64,000 nucleotides of DNA from Verrucomicrobiota bacterium (GCA_023428905.1 JAEYWP010000007.1:1-64000); one strand, 5' to 3'. Positions 35,263 to 44,648 are shown, counted from the stretch's first letter. Made by a program: numbers and translations. Notes: generated by a model from the letters alone, not told the origin.

Positions 35263-36032
35263 GGAGCCGACGGCCCGGTGGGCGGTTCCGCCGTGACGCT
35301 GAGAAAGACGTCCTCGAGTGTCCCGCCGGCCTGGCCAGCCCGGGCGCGCAATTCCTCCAGGGTCCCCTCCACTGCCAGCTTGCCTGCGGTGATGATCGCA
35401 ATGCGCTCCGCGAGCCTCTCCGCGACGTCGAGAATGTGCGTGGTCAGGACGACGGTCCCACCACTGCGAACGAATTCCAGAAGGATATCCTTCACCTGGC
35501 GGGCGGCGGCGGCATCCAGGCCGGTCAGGGGCTCATCGAGGAGCATGAGGGAGGGCGCGTGGATCAGGGCGCCCGCCAGCGCCATTTTCTGTTTCATCCC
35601 GCGCGAAAAACTCTCGATGAAATCACCCCGTTTTTCCCAGAGCCCGAGCGTCCGCAGCAGTTCCTCCGCTTTGGGCTGACTGGCGGAAGCGGGCATCTCC
35701 CAGAGTCCGGCAACAAACTCCAGATATTCCATGGGCCGCAGCTTGCCGTAGAGCATGGGGTCGTCGGGCACGTAGGCCAGCGGGCGCTTGGCGCGCGCCG
35801 GGTCGGTCAAGACGGAGACGCCCTGGATATAGGCCTCCCCGGCGTCCGGGCGGACGAGGCCCGCCAGCATCCGGATCGAGGTGGTCTTGCCCGCGCCGTT
35901 GGGCCCGAGAAAGGCGTAGAGCACGCCCTGGGGGACACGCAGGTCGAGGCCATCCACCGCGACTGTCGCGCCAAAGCGCTTGCGCAGGCCACGGGTCTCG
36001 CAGGCGAGGGGGAGGGCGGGGTCGTTGCTCAT
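35259..36032 (-). CDS. ABC transporter ATP-binding protein
   Basis: This 257-aa ABC ATPase has Walker A GPNGAGKTTS near residue 40, signature FSRGMKQKMALAGALIHAP and Walker B LMLLDEPLTGLDAAA. It is of the DRR/ABC-2 exporter type, with a C-terminal accessory segment (ERIAIITAGKLAVEGTLEELRARAGQ). It works with the permease encoded next, which it overlaps by 4 bases. It lies 16 bases downstream of the HAD phosphatase, so four genes appear to form one minus-strand operon. Confidence 0.93.
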   Translation of the reverse strand: MSNDPALPLACETRGLRKRFGATVAVDGLDLRVPQGVLYAFLGPNGAGKTTSIRMLAGLVRPDAGEAYIQGVSVLTDPARAKRPLAYVPDDPMLYGKLRPMEYLEFVAGLWEMPASASQPKAEELLRTLGLWEKRGDFIESFSRGMKQKMALAGALIHAPSLMLLDEPLTGLDAAAARQVKDILLEFVRSGGTVVLTTHILDVAERLAERIAIITAGKLAVEGTLEELRARAGQAGGTLEDVFLSVTAEPPTGPSAP

Positions 36033-36048
36033 GACGGTGGGAGAGGGA

Positions 36049-36693
36049 TCAGGACCACCGGCTTAGGAGCGCGTCGAGGGTCGTTTCGGAAAGGGCGCCC
36101 AGGATGAGATCGACGTGGGAAAAGTCGTGGTCCGTGGTGGAGGGATTCGGAATCGCCACACAGCGGAGGCCGGCCCGCTTGGCGGCGAGGCTGCCGGGCG
36201 TCGAGTCCTCGAAGGCTATGGCCTCGGGCCCCTGGAGATTGAGGGCGGCAAGGACGGAGAGGTACAGTTCCGGCTCAGGTTTTCCGCGCGCGACGTCGTC
36301 GCGGCAGCGGATGACGTTGAAATACGAATACAGGCCCAGGCGCTGCAGGTGGCGGTCAACCCAGGCGTGGGTCGAGTTGGAGGCGATGGCGAGCTGGAGC
36401 CCGCGACTGCCCGCCTCGCGCAGGCAGGCTTCAATCCCGGGCAGGACCGGCTGGCGTTCCACCATCAGGCGGGTGCGGCGCTTGTGTTCCTGCTCCAGGG
36501 CCGCGCGGTCCGCGGCCGGGTCAAAGGCGTGCCAGGGATCGAAGGGCAGGTCGACATGTCCGACGATCCTGGACGCATCCGCGCGGGTGTACTGGATACC
36601 TGCCTCGTGGTGCAGCGCGACCCATGCGTCGATGATGGGTGTTTCGGTGTCGAGGATGAGCCCGTCGAAGTCGAATACCAGAGCCTTGATCAT
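36049..36693 (-). CDS. HAD-superfamily hydrolase (subfamily IA)
   Basis: This 214-aa phosphatase resembles beta-phosphoglucomutase and other subfamily IA members. Motif I is FDFDGLILDTE with nucleophile D8 and acid D10; motif II is AIASNST; motif III/IV contains K in GKPEPELYLS and AIAFEDSTPGSLAAKRAG. The helical cap lies between residues 17 and 80. The substrate cannot be told from sequence. It is the first gene of the operon with the ABC transporter and the WecG-like enzyme. Confidence 0.88.
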   Translation of the reverse strand: MIKALVFDFDGLILDTETPIIDAWVALHHEAGIQYTRADASRIVGHVDLPFDPWHAFDPAADRAALEQEHKRRTRLMVERQPVLPGIEACLREAGSRGLQLAIASNSTHAWVDRHLQRLGLYSYFNVIRCRDDVARGKPEPELYLSVLAALNLQGPEAIAFEDSTPGSLAAKRAGLRCVAIPNPSTTDHDFSHVDLILGALSETTLDALLSRWS

Positions 36694-36789
36694 GGAGCCG
36701 CCCCTGCCGGTGACGTGGTGAGCATGCCCCCGTTATGGCGACGGAGCCGGCGCTGGCAACGCGGCTGAGGAGATATCAGCGCGGCTTTA

Positions 36790-38187
36790 TCAGGGCTCCA
36801 GACCTTCCGTATCCACCAGGTAGATAAGGGCTGCGATCGCCGCCGCCCCGAGCTTGAGCTCGCGCGGATTGACCTGCTCGAGGGTGTCCACCGGGGTGTG
36901 GTGGTAGTCGAAATACCGCTGTGAGACGGGGAGGAGGTCCGCCACCACCGCGCCCTGCATCATCAGGGGGGCGACGTCCGCGCCTCCGCCGCCCTTGCTG
37001 AAGTGATAGAGGCCGTAGGGTTCCAGCAGGGGGCGCCAGCGCGCTGCCTGTTCGTGCGGGAGCCGGCTGGTGTGGCCGAGTTCAAAGCCGCGCGGCTGGA
37101 AGCCGCCGCCGTCCGTTTCGATGGCGAAAACGTGCTGCTCCTGCTTTTCCCGCGCCACCCGGGCGTATTCACGTCCGCCGGCGAGGCTGTTTTCCTCCGC
37201 GGTGAAAAGGACGCAACGCAGGGTGTGCCGCGGCTGGATTCCCAGGACGCGGAAGAGCCGGATCACCTCGATGGCCTGCACCACGCCCGCGCCGTCATCG
37301 TGGGCGCCGGGCGAGACGTCCCACGAATCCAGGTGCGCACCCACGAGGAGAATGCGGTCGGGAAAGTCCTTCCCCGGGATCTCGCCAATCACATTGTAGG
37401 AACGAGCCTCGCCCACCCAGCGCGCGTGTATTCGCATTTCCACCTGCGTGTCGGGCCGCGAGCGAAGGGCGGCGCTGAGGCGCTCCGCTGCGGCGGTGCT
37501 GAGCGAGCCGGCCGGAATCTTTGGCTGGTCGGGGGCAAAGGCAGTGTGCCCGGTGTGGGGAACGTCGTCGATCTCCTGGGTGAGGGAGCGGACCAGTGCC
37601 CCGACGGCGCCGCGTTGTGCGGCGAGGGCCGGACCGCGGTTGCGCTGGTCGCCGGTCGCACGGTAGGCCTCGCCGGGAGTGAAGACGCCGGCCGGCATGG
37701 CCCGATTGAAAAAGACGATCCGTCCTCGCACGGCGTCGTCCGGCAACGCTCGCAGCGCATCGAGGGAGGAGACTTCGACGAGGGGAGCCTTGTGGCCGTC
37801 CGGAGGCGTCGCAACTGACCAGCCCAGGGCGAGCCCGCGCAGCGGCTCTGCCGCGCCATCGGAGCCCTCGGGCGGCAGGAGGAAAAAGGATTCGGGAGCC
37901 CCGCGCTCCCAGTGTGGCACCGTCACCGGCTGCCGTCTGACCCGTTCGGCCCCTGTTTCCTGCAGTCGCTGTGCGGCCCAGTCCACCGCGCCCTGGAGCG
38001 CGGACGAGCCCGCCAGCCGACCCGGGTGGGTGGAGGTGAGGTGACGCAGGTCGTCATACGCTGGTGAGTGCACCAGTGCCTCGGCGTGCAGACGCGCAAT
38101 CACGTCGGCCGCGTTCTCCCCGGCGTAAGCCTGGACGAAACCCGCAATTAACCACCCGCCCGCAACCATTCCGTGCCTGAAACGCAT
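36790..38187 (-). CDS. exported M28-family zinc aminopeptidase
   Basis: This 465-aa peptidase has a signal peptide (MRFRHGMVAGGWLIAGFVQAYAG). A PA-domain-like insert lies at about 115-235. The M28 core shows all zinc ligands: H in LVGAHLDSWD, D in GAHDDGAGVV, E pair in FTAEENSLAGG, D in AIETDGGG and H in DYHHTPVDT. Such enzymes release N-terminal amino acids from peptides in the periplasm or outside the cell. It is divergent from pepF (63 bp), so two peptidases share one upstream region, consistent with a role in peptide scavenging. Confidence 0.9.
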   Translation of the reverse strand: MRFRHGMVAGGWLIAGFVQAYAGENAADVIARLHAEALVHSPAYDDLRHLTSTHPGRLAGSSALQGAVDWAAQRLQETGAERVRRQPVTVPHWERGAPESFFLLPPEGSDGAAEPLRGLALGWSVATPPDGHKAPLVEVSSLDALRALPDDAVRGRIVFFNRAMPAGVFTPGEAYRATGDQRNRGPALAAQRGAVGALVRSLTQEIDDVPHTGHTAFAPDQPKIPAGSLSTAAAERLSAALRSRPDTQVEMRIHARWVGEARSYNVIGEIPGKDFPDRILLVGAHLDSWDVSPGAHDDGAGVVQAIEVIRLFRVLGIQPRHTLRCVLFTAEENSLAGGREYARVAREKQEQHVFAIETDGGGFQPRGFELGHTSRLPHEQAARWRPLLEPYGLYHFSKGGGGADVAPLMMQGAVVADLLPVSQRYFDYHHTPVDTLEQVNPRELKLGAAAIAALIYLVDTEGLEP

Positions 38188-38250
38188 GGTTTTTCACGTT
38201 CCCCGCGCCCCTGCTGGACGCAAGGCGCCTTTTTGTTACCGTCCGCCTCC

Positions 38251-40161
38251 ATGCACACAGTCACAGCAAAACTTTGCTGCACACTCCTCCTCTGTTCCGC
38301 CGCCACCATGAGCGCCACGCCCGGACTCAAGCCCGAGACGAAAAACCGCACGGAAATCCCGGCTGATTACAAATGGGACTTCACGCCCATCTTCCCCAGC
38401 TGGGAGGCGTGGGAGGGTGCGATCGCCGAGATGGAGGTGAAGATGGACGCGTATGCCGCCCTCAAGGGCACGCTCAGCCAGGGCCCGGCGGCGCTGCTCA
38501 AGGCGCACCTACTCTACGACGAGATCGGCCAGCTTCAGTATAAGGTTTTTCGATACCCGCAGCTGCAGCGCGACACCGACCTGCGCAACAACGAGATTTC
38601 GGGCCGCCTGCAGCGCGTCCAGGCGATCTTCGCCAAGTTTGGCACCGCGACGTCCTGGTTCACCCCGGAACTGCTGACCATCCCGCAGGAGACGATGGAG
38701 CGCTGGCTGGCGGAGACGCCCGCCCTGGCACCGTACCGCTTTGGCATCCTCGATGCCTACCGCGAGCAGAAGCACGTGTTGGATGAAAAGGGAGAGCGCC
38801 TTCTTTCGTACGCCTCTCAGTTCAATCGCACCCCTACAGCCGCCTTCCAGGAGCTGAGCACCGCGGACATCCGCTTTCCCAGCATCAAGCTCTCCGACGG
38901 CCGCGAGGTAAAGCTGACTCCCGGAAACTACCAGGAGATCATCAACACCAACCGCACCCAGGCCGATCGCGCCGCCGCTTTTGAGGCCTACCTCAACACC
39001 TACGCGGCCAACGTGAACACCTACGCCGCGCTCTATAACGGCGTGATGCAGCGTGGCTGGTTCATCTCCCAGGCGCGCAATTACCCGTCCACGGTCGAGG
39101 CCGCGCTCTCGGGCAACAATATCCCCCCGGCGGTGCTGCAGACGCTGGTCGATACCGTGCGCAACGGGACAGCGCCGCTGCGCCGCTACCTGCAGTTGCG
39201 CAAGCGGCTGCTCGGGCTCGAGAGCTATCACCTCTACGACAACTTCATCCCGATCTACCGGGATGACCGCCGCTACCCGTACACTCAGGCGACCGCGACC
39301 GTGATCGAGTCGGTCAAGCCGCTGGGCGACGAATATGTCTCACGTTATCGGAAGTTTGTCTCCGGCGGCCGCATCGATGTCTACGAGAACGAGGGCAAGC
39401 GCAGCGGGGCCTACAATGCCGGCGTTTACGGGGTCGGTCCGTACCTGCTTCTCAACTACAATGACACGATGGACGCGGTCTTCACCTTCGCCCACGAGGC
39501 GGGCCACGCCATGCACACCGTGCTCTCTTACGAGAACCAGCCCTTCTCCACCGCCGACTACACCATCTTTGTCGCCGAGGTTGCCTCGACCATCAACGAG
39601 CGCTTCCTCCTCAACAAACTGCTGGCCGAAACCACCGACCCGAAGGAGCGTTTCCTCCTTCTCCAGCATGCGGTCGACGCCATCGTGGGCACCTTCTACA
39701 CCCAGGTCCTCTTTGCCGACTTCGAGCTCCAGGCTCACCGGCGGGTCGAGCAGGGCAAGCCGGTGACCGCGGAGGTCCTGAATGGCATCTACCTGCAGCT
39801 GCTAAAGGATTATTATGGCGACGCGGTCGTGATCGACGACCTCTACAAGGTGACCTGGACCCGCATCCCGCACTTCTACAATTCGCCGTATTACGTCTAC
39901 CAGTACGCAACCTGCTTTGCGTCTTCCGCGCAGATCTTCAAGGAAATGACCACGGGCGACGAGGCGTCGCGCAAGGCGGCGACGGACCGCTACCTCGACC
40001 TGCTGAAGGCCGGTGGGAGCGACTACCCGATGGAGCTGCTGAAGCGCGCCGGCGTCGACCTCACCCAGCCGAAGACGGTGCAGGCGGTCGTCGAGCAGAT
40101 GAACGAGCTGGTCAGCCAGCTCGAGGCCGAGTCAGCCAAGATCGCACCGGCCCAGGGTTGA
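38251..40161 (+). CDS. pepF: oligoendopeptidase F family M3 metallopeptidase
   Basis: This 636-aa peptidase has an M3 zinc motif, HEAGH (H415, E416, H419), within VFTFAHEAGHAMHTVLSYENQ, and a downstream VAEVASTINERFL that supplies the third Glu ligand. The N-terminal PepF domain (DYKWDFTPIFPSWEAWEGAI) starts near residue 40. Unlike typical cytoplasmic PepF it begins with a hydrophobic, Cys-containing segment (LCCTLLLCSAATMSATPG) that looks like a signal peptide or lipoprotein signal, so export is likely. ATG 38251 is used; the upstream frame is noise. It cleaves short oligopeptides. Confidence 0.92.
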   Translation: MHTVTAKLCCTLLLCSAATMSATPGLKPETKNRTEIPADYKWDFTPIFPSWEAWEGAIAEMEVKMDAYAALKGTLSQGPAALLKAHLLYDEIGQLQYKVFRYPQLQRDTDLRNNEISGRLQRVQAIFAKFGTATSWFTPELLTIPQETMERWLAETPALAPYRFGILDAYREQKHVLDEKGERLLSYASQFNRTPTAAFQELSTADIRFPSIKLSDGREVKLTPGNYQEIINTNRTQADRAAAFEAYLNTYAANVNTYAALYNGVMQRGWFISQARNYPSTVEAALSGNNIPPAVLQTLVDTVRNGTAPLRRYLQLRKRLLGLESYHLYDNFIPIYRDDRRYPYTQATATVIESVKPLGDEYVSRYRKFVSGGRIDVYENEGKRSGAYNAGVYGVGPYLLLNYNDTMDAVFTFAHEAGHAMHTVLSYENQPFSTADYTIFVAEVASTINERFLLNKLLAETTDPKERFLLLQHAVDAIVGTFYTQVLFADFELQAHRRVEQGKPVTAEVLNGIYLQLLKDYYGDAVVIDDLYKVTWTRIPHFYNSPYYVYQYATCFASSAQIFKEMTTGDEASRKAATDRYLDLLKAGGSDYPMELLKRAGVDLTQPKTVQAVVEQMNELVSQLEAESAKIAPAQG

Positions 40162-40175
40162 GCCTCGCTTTAGCC

Positions 40176-40209
40176 AACCACGGATCTCGAAAGGGGTCCG
40201 TGGTTTTTT
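40176..40209 (+). terminator. intrinsic terminator of pepF
   Basis: A 9-bp stem AACCACGGA / TCCGTGGTT (40176-40184 and 40197-40205) with a 12-base loop ends in a run of six T (40204-40209), 14 bases after the pepF stop. It resembles the CCACGGA repeat family, so a dispersed repeat may have been recruited as the terminator. Confidence 0.8.
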
Positions 40210-40334
40210 GTGTGCGTCGGCCAAGGCAGTTTTAGCCACGGAGGAACACGGAGGGCGAACCGCGATGCCTGAGCGGGCGCGGGGAGGCGTGGGGAAGGGG
40301 AACCGCGAATTCGCAGTCCCCGTGGCACGGCGGA

Positions 40335-41306
40335 CTAGAGCCAGTGGCGGCGGCGCATGAAGAGCCAGGTTGCGAAGGTGCCGGCGAGGGCGATGCCGAA
40401 CGCGAGCGGATATCCGTAGTTGAATTCCAACTCGTGCATGCGGCTGAAATTCATGCCAAACCAGCCGCCGATGAGCAGGGTGGGAAAGGTGAGGGCGGTG
40501 ATTCCGGTGAGGACGCGGATGCCTTCGTTGGCCTCGTGACTGGATTTGTTGAGGTAGACGCGGAATGAAAGAATCAGCTGTTCTGACCAGGAGCCGGCCT
40601 GGGTTTCGATCCGTGAGAGCTCCTCACCGAGGTCGCGGAGGTAGGGCACGATCACACTCCGGATCAGACGGTATTTGCCCTGGGCCAGCTCGAGCGCGAT
40701 CTCGCGCTGCGGACGGACGATCTGCCTCAGCTGCGACAACTGCTTTCGTAGGGCAACCACCCGCGGGAACAGTTCGTCGGGGGTAATGCTGCCGAGGACC
40801 CCCTCCTCGATGCGTTCAATCTCGCGGCGCAGGGTATCGAGCGCCGGTTTGTACGCCTCGACCATGAAGTCGAGGATGGTGTGGGCAAACCGGTCCGGGC
40901 CGCGCACCACCAGGTGGGGATTCTTGATAAAGCGTTCCAACGAGGCCTCCACCGGGCGGAGCGGCTCGCGGTGAAAGGTCACGAGGAAGTTCTTCCCGAC
41001 AAACAGATCGAGTTCGGTGGTCTGGAATTCTTCCGTGGTGCGGTAGTCCACCGCATGCATCACGAGGTAGAGGTATTCGTCATACGGTTCGAGTTTCGGG
41101 AAAGGTGAATCGCTGACGCAGTCCTCGATGGTGAGTGGGTGAAACTGGAAGGTCGTCTCGAGCACCAGCTTGATCTCCTCCGGGGTGGGTGCGGACAAGT
41201 CCACCCACACCAGCACGCCCGGCTCCGCACGCAGCGCGGCCAGCGTCTCCGGTGGCGGGTTCTGACCCGCTATCTTGGAGTCACGATAAACGAGGGTGGA
41301 AATCAT
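40335..41306 (-). CDS. corA: CorA-type magnesium/cobalt transporter (first of a tandem pair)
   Basis: CorA forms a pentameric Mg channel. The 323-aa protein has a cytoplasmic N-terminal domain (VLVWVDLSAPTPEEIKLVLE, FHPLTIEDCVSDSPFPKLEPYDEYLYLVMHAVDY), long stalk helices and two C-terminal membrane helices. The selectivity motif GMN is present in GGWFGMNFSRMHELEFNYGYPLAF. It is 25 bp downstream of a second corA of exactly the same length; many blocks match, including FHPLxIEDCV, TTELDLF, GPDRxAH and RQIxRPQR, but overall identity by eye is only moderate, so the duplication is old. Confidence 0.92.
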   Translation of the reverse strand: MISTLVYRDSKIAGQNPPPETLAALRAEPGVLVWVDLSAPTPEEIKLVLETTFQFHPLTIEDCVSDSPFPKLEPYDEYLYLVMHAVDYRTTEEFQTTELDLFVGKNFLVTFHREPLRPVEASLERFIKNPHLVVRGPDRFAHTILDFMVEAYKPALDTLRREIERIEEGVLGSITPDELFPRVVALRKQLSQLRQIVRPQREIALELAQGKYRLIRSVIVPYLRDLGEELSRIETQAGSWSEQLILSFRVYLNKSSHEANEGIRVLTGITALTFPTLLIGGWFGMNFSRMHELEFNYGYPLAFGIALAGTFATWLFMRRRHWL

Positions 41307-41331
41307 GACGCGGGGCCGGCGTGGCGTGGGG

Positions 41332-42303
41332 TCATATCCATTTCCTCCGTTTGCACCAGCGCCAGATCACCAGGGTCATGACGACGGTGACGGTGAGGGC
41401 GATCGGGTATCCGTAGGGTGACTTCAACTCGGGCATGTGCTCGAAGTTCATCCCGTACCAGGTGCCGATCAGGGTGGCCGGCAGGGTGAGGGCGGTGAGG
41501 GCGGTGAGGGCCTTGATGCCCTCGTTGGCCTGAAAGTCCGATTTGCTAAGGTAGAGGTCGAAGGAGATCAGGAGTTGGTCGGCATACGAGGCGGCCGTTT
41601 CGTCGATCCGGATCAGGTTATCCCGCAGATCGCGAAAGTAGGGGAGCATCAGGGCGCGGATGATCTTGTTGTCGCCATGGGTCAGGCGGTTCACGACGTC
41701 GCGCTGCGGGCGGATGATCTGCCGCAAGTGTGAGATTTCGGTGCGCACCTCCAAGAGGTCTGCAATCAGCGTTTGCTTGGATTCCGTGCCCAGCACGCTG
41801 TCCTCGATCTCCTCGAGCTCCTTGTGGAGTTCGTCCATCACCGGCTTGTAGTTGTCGACCAGTGCGTCGAGCAACATGTGGGCGAGGCGGTCCGGACCGC
41901 GGGCGACCACCCCGGTCGCCTTGAGGCAACGATCGATCGTACCCTGGACCGACTTGAGGGCGGTGGTGTGAAACGACACCAGGTAGTCCTTGCCCAAAAA
42001 GAGATCGAGTTCGGTGGTGTTGAACTTCTCCGAGCGCGTGAAGTCGACCGCATGGGTCACGAGAAACAGGTAATCCTCGTAGTCCTCCACCTTGGGCAGG
42101 GAGCTGGGGGTGACGCAGTCTTCGATCGCGAGGGGGTGGAATTGGAAAACGCCCTCGAGGACGGTCCTGATCTCGTCCTGAGTCGGACTCTCCAGATCAA
42201 CCCAGAGCACCAATCCCTTGTCGCCGCGGACGAGCCGCAGCGCCTCGATTTCGAGGTCGCGGCCGACAAGCTTTCCATCGCTGAAGACGAAGGATCGGAT
42301 CAT
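41332..42303 (-). CDS. corA: CorA-type magnesium/cobalt transporter (second of a tandem pair)
   Basis: This is the upstream member of the corA pair, also 323 aa. It has the same domains: N-terminal VLWVDLESPTQDEIRTVLEG, central FNTTELDLFLGKDYLVSFH, stalk helix KPVMDELHKELEEIEDSVLG, and C-terminal membrane helices with GTWYGMNFEHMPELKSPYGYP. It ends in a very basic KRRKW tail, as CorA proteins do. The start ATG 42303 is used; the open frame runs on to 44223 antisense to the S46 peptidase and is not coding there. It is divergent from that peptidase gene. Confidence 0.92.
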   Translation of the reverse strand: MIRSFVFSDGKLVGRDLEIEALRLVRGDKGLVLWVDLESPTQDEIRTVLEGVFQFHPLAIEDCVTPSSLPKVEDYEDYLFLVTHAVDFTRSEKFNTTELDLFLGKDYLVSFHTTALKSVQGTIDRCLKATGVVARGPDRLAHMLLDALVDNYKPVMDELHKELEEIEDSVLGTESKQTLIADLLEVRTEISHLRQIIRPQRDVVNRLTHGDNKIIRALMLPYFRDLRDNLIRIDETAASYADQLLISFDLYLSKSDFQANEGIKALTALTALTLPATLIGTWYGMNFEHMPELKSPYGYPIALTVTVVMTLVIWRWCKRRKWI

Positions 42304-42450
42304 GCGTGCCCGCCAGAATTGACGCCGGAGCGGTGGCCGCAAGCCCGGTGTGTCATCCGGCCCCAGGTGTGCAGCTCGCGCGCGCCACGGCCTGTCCCCC
42401 GCCCGCGAGCCCCGCCTTGTCAGGAGACGGCTTCCCGCTAGGATGGCCCG

Positions 42451-44535
42451 ATGCGTAACATCCTGCGCCTGTTCCAGGCGGCCGCGCTGACCACGTTCGC
42501 GGCGTGCCTTTCGCTGACTACGCTGCGTGCCGATGAAGGCATGTGGCTGCTCAATGCTCCTCCGACGGAGCGCCTCAAGGAGGCCTATCAGTTTGAGCCG
42601 ACCCCGGGCTGGCTCGAGCACGTGCAAAAAGCCTCGATCCGCTTCAACAACGGCGGCTCGGGCTCCTTTGTCTCGGCTGACGGGCTGATCATCACCAATC
42701 ACCACGTCGCCTCGGACATCATCCAGAAGCTCAGCTCCGAGGAGAACAATTACCTCCGGGATGGCTTCCACGCCAAGACCCGGGCGGAGGAGCTCAAGTG
42801 CATCGACCTCGAGCTGAACGTCCTGATCTCGATCGAGAACGTGACCGACCGGATCAACGCGGCGGTGAAGCGGGACGCCTCCCCGGCGGATGCGTTTGCG
42901 GCGCGTCGCGCGGCGAAGGCCGCGATTGAAAAGGAATCGCTCGAGGCCACCGGCCTGCGCAGCGATGTGGTCACGCTCTACCAGGGGGCTGAGTATCACC
43001 TGTATCGCTACAAGCGGTACACCGACGTCCGCCTGGTTTTTGCGCCCGAGCAGCAGGCCGCGTTTTTTGGCGGCGACCCGGACAACTTCGAGTTCCCGCG
43101 TTACAACCTCGATGCCACCTTTGTGCGCGCCTACGAGAATGGCGAACCGGCGAAGATTCAGCACTACCTTCGGTTCCAGCCGAAGGGCGCGGTCGAGGAC
43201 GAGTTGGTTTTTGTGACGGGTCATCCTGGCAGCACAAACCGGCTCCTGACCACGGATGAGCTGGAGTTCCAGCGCGACGTCCGCGTTCCCGCTGCGCTCG
43301 ACTACATCAAGATGAACGAGGTTTCGCTGAGCAGCTGGTCCGCGCGTTCCCGCGAAAATGCCCGCCGCGCGCGCGATGACCTCTTCAGCTTCCAGAATGC
43401 CCGCAAGGTGTACGACGGGCGCATTGCCGCCCTGCTCGATCCCGCGCTGTGGTCGGAAAAGCGTGCCGAAGAGAATGCCCTCAAGGCTTATGCGCAGGGG
43501 CGGCCTGAGTTTGCCGACGCTGTCAATGCGTGGGCGGAAATCGCTGCGGCGCAACGGGTGATCGCCCAGCATTTCACGCGGTCTTATTTTATCGAGTCCA
43601 CCGGCTTCAACTCGAACGTGGTCCGGCTCGGACGCACCCTCTACCGCGGAGCGGTGGAGAAGGCCAAGCCCAGTGGCGAGCGCCTGCGCGAGTACCGCGA
43701 TTCCAACCTGCCGTCCCTTGAGCTGGAGCTGTTTTCCGAGGAGCCGCTCTACGACGACTTCGAACTGATCAAGCTGACGCAGTTTCTTACCTACCTCGCC
43801 CAGAACCTGGGTGCGGAGGACCCGGTGGTGGTAAAGATCCTGGGCGGGAAGACCCCGTCCGCGCGCGCCGCGGAGATTGTGCTGGGAACGAAGGTGAAGG
43901 ACGTCGCCTTCCGCAAGCAGGTCTACGGCATGACGCCGGAGCAGGTCGCGTCGCTCGACGACCCGGCGATTGCGTTCGCACGTGCGATTGATGCGGAAGC
44001 GCGGGCGGTCCGTAAAATCCTGGAGGAGCAAAACGAGGCCAAGGAGCAGGCACACGCGCGCATCGCCAAGGTGCGTTATGCGCGGAGCGGCGCCGGGGTT
44101 TATCCCGATGCGACGTTCACCCTGCGCCTTTCCTACGGCTCGGTGAAGGCGTACAAGGAAGCGGGAAAACGGATCGAACCGTTCTCCACGATGGGCGGAA
44201 CCTTCGCCCGTTCGGAGGAGCATGCCGGGCGCGAGCCGTTTGACCTGCCCGCCTCCTGGACCGCGGCGAAGGGCAAGCTGAAGCTGGACACGCCGTACAA
44301 CTTCGTCAGCACCGCGGACATCATCGGCGGCAACTCCGGCAGTCCCACGATCAACCGAGCCGGTGAGTTCGTCGGCATCATCTTCGACGGAAACATCTAC
44401 TCGCTGGTCGGCGACTACGGTTACACCGACGAGCAGGCGCGCGCGATCTCCGTCGATGTGCGTGCGATCATCGAAGCGCTGCGCGGCGTGTACGGTGCAG
44501 ACGCGCTCCTCGCGGAGCTACTGCCGAAGCGCTGA
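42451..44535 (+). CDS. S46-family dipeptidyl peptidase, DPP7-like
   Basis: This exported serine exopeptidase of 694 aa releases dipeptides from N-termini. A signal peptide (about 1-27) precedes the S46 chymotrypsin-like core, with SADGLIITNHHVA (catalytic H85) and GGNSGSP (catalytic S629). G647 in IIFDGN lies 18 residues after the Ser. In Porphyromonas enzymes the equivalent residue 673, also 18 after S655, is Gly in DPP7 and Arg in DPP11. Gly here predicts DPP7-type preference for hydrophobic rather than acidic P1 residues. The length is close to the usual 700-720. Confidence 0.92.
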   Translation: MRNILRLFQAAALTTFAACLSLTTLRADEGMWLLNAPPTERLKEAYQFEPTPGWLEHVQKASIRFNNGGSGSFVSADGLIITNHHVASDIIQKLSSEENNYLRDGFHAKTRAEELKCIDLELNVLISIENVTDRINAAVKRDASPADAFAARRAAKAAIEKESLEATGLRSDVVTLYQGAEYHLYRYKRYTDVRLVFAPEQQAAFFGGDPDNFEFPRYNLDATFVRAYENGEPAKIQHYLRFQPKGAVEDELVFVTGHPGSTNRLLTTDELEFQRDVRVPAALDYIKMNEVSLSSWSARSRENARRARDDLFSFQNARKVYDGRIAALLDPALWSEKRAEENALKAYAQGRPEFADAVNAWAEIAAAQRVIAQHFTRSYFIESTGFNSNVVRLGRTLYRGAVEKAKPSGERLREYRDSNLPSLELELFSEEPLYDDFELIKLTQFLTYLAQNLGAEDPVVVKILGGKTPSARAAEIVLGTKVKDVAFRKQVYGMTPEQVASLDDPAIAFARAIDAEARAVRKILEEQNEAKEQAHARIAKVRYARSGAGVYPDATFTLRLSYGSVKAYKEAGKRIEPFSTMGGTFARSEEHAGREPFDLPASWTAAKGKLKLDTPYNFVSTADIIGGNSGSPTINRAGEFVGIIFDGNIYSLVGDYGYTDEQARAISVDVRAIIEALRGVYGADALLAELLPKR

Positions 44536-44587
44536 GACGGAATGGTGCCGCCGAATGCTTCGCGCTCGGCGGCGCCTGTTGAGGTAG

Positions 44588-44648
44588 GCGGGGTGTCCCC
44601 ACCCCGCGTCTTCGGCGGTGCGGGAGGTGCGGGGTGAGGGCACCCCGC
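44588..44648. repeat. two GCGGGGTG/CACCCCGC hairpins
   Basis: Two hairpins with the same 8-bp stem lie 21 bases apart: GCGGGGTG-TCCC-CACCCCGC (44588-44607) and GCGGGGTG-AGGG-CACCCCGC (44629-44648). They sit in the gap between two convergent genes and resemble REP-type dispersed palindromes. No T-run follows, so they are not simple terminators. Confidence 0.6.

Noticed and set aside
41332..44223. A 963-codon minus-strand frame covering the corA gene and the S46 gene antisense.
   Set aside because: Only the part from 42303 down is CorA; the rest is the reverse strand of a clear S46 peptidase and has no family features.
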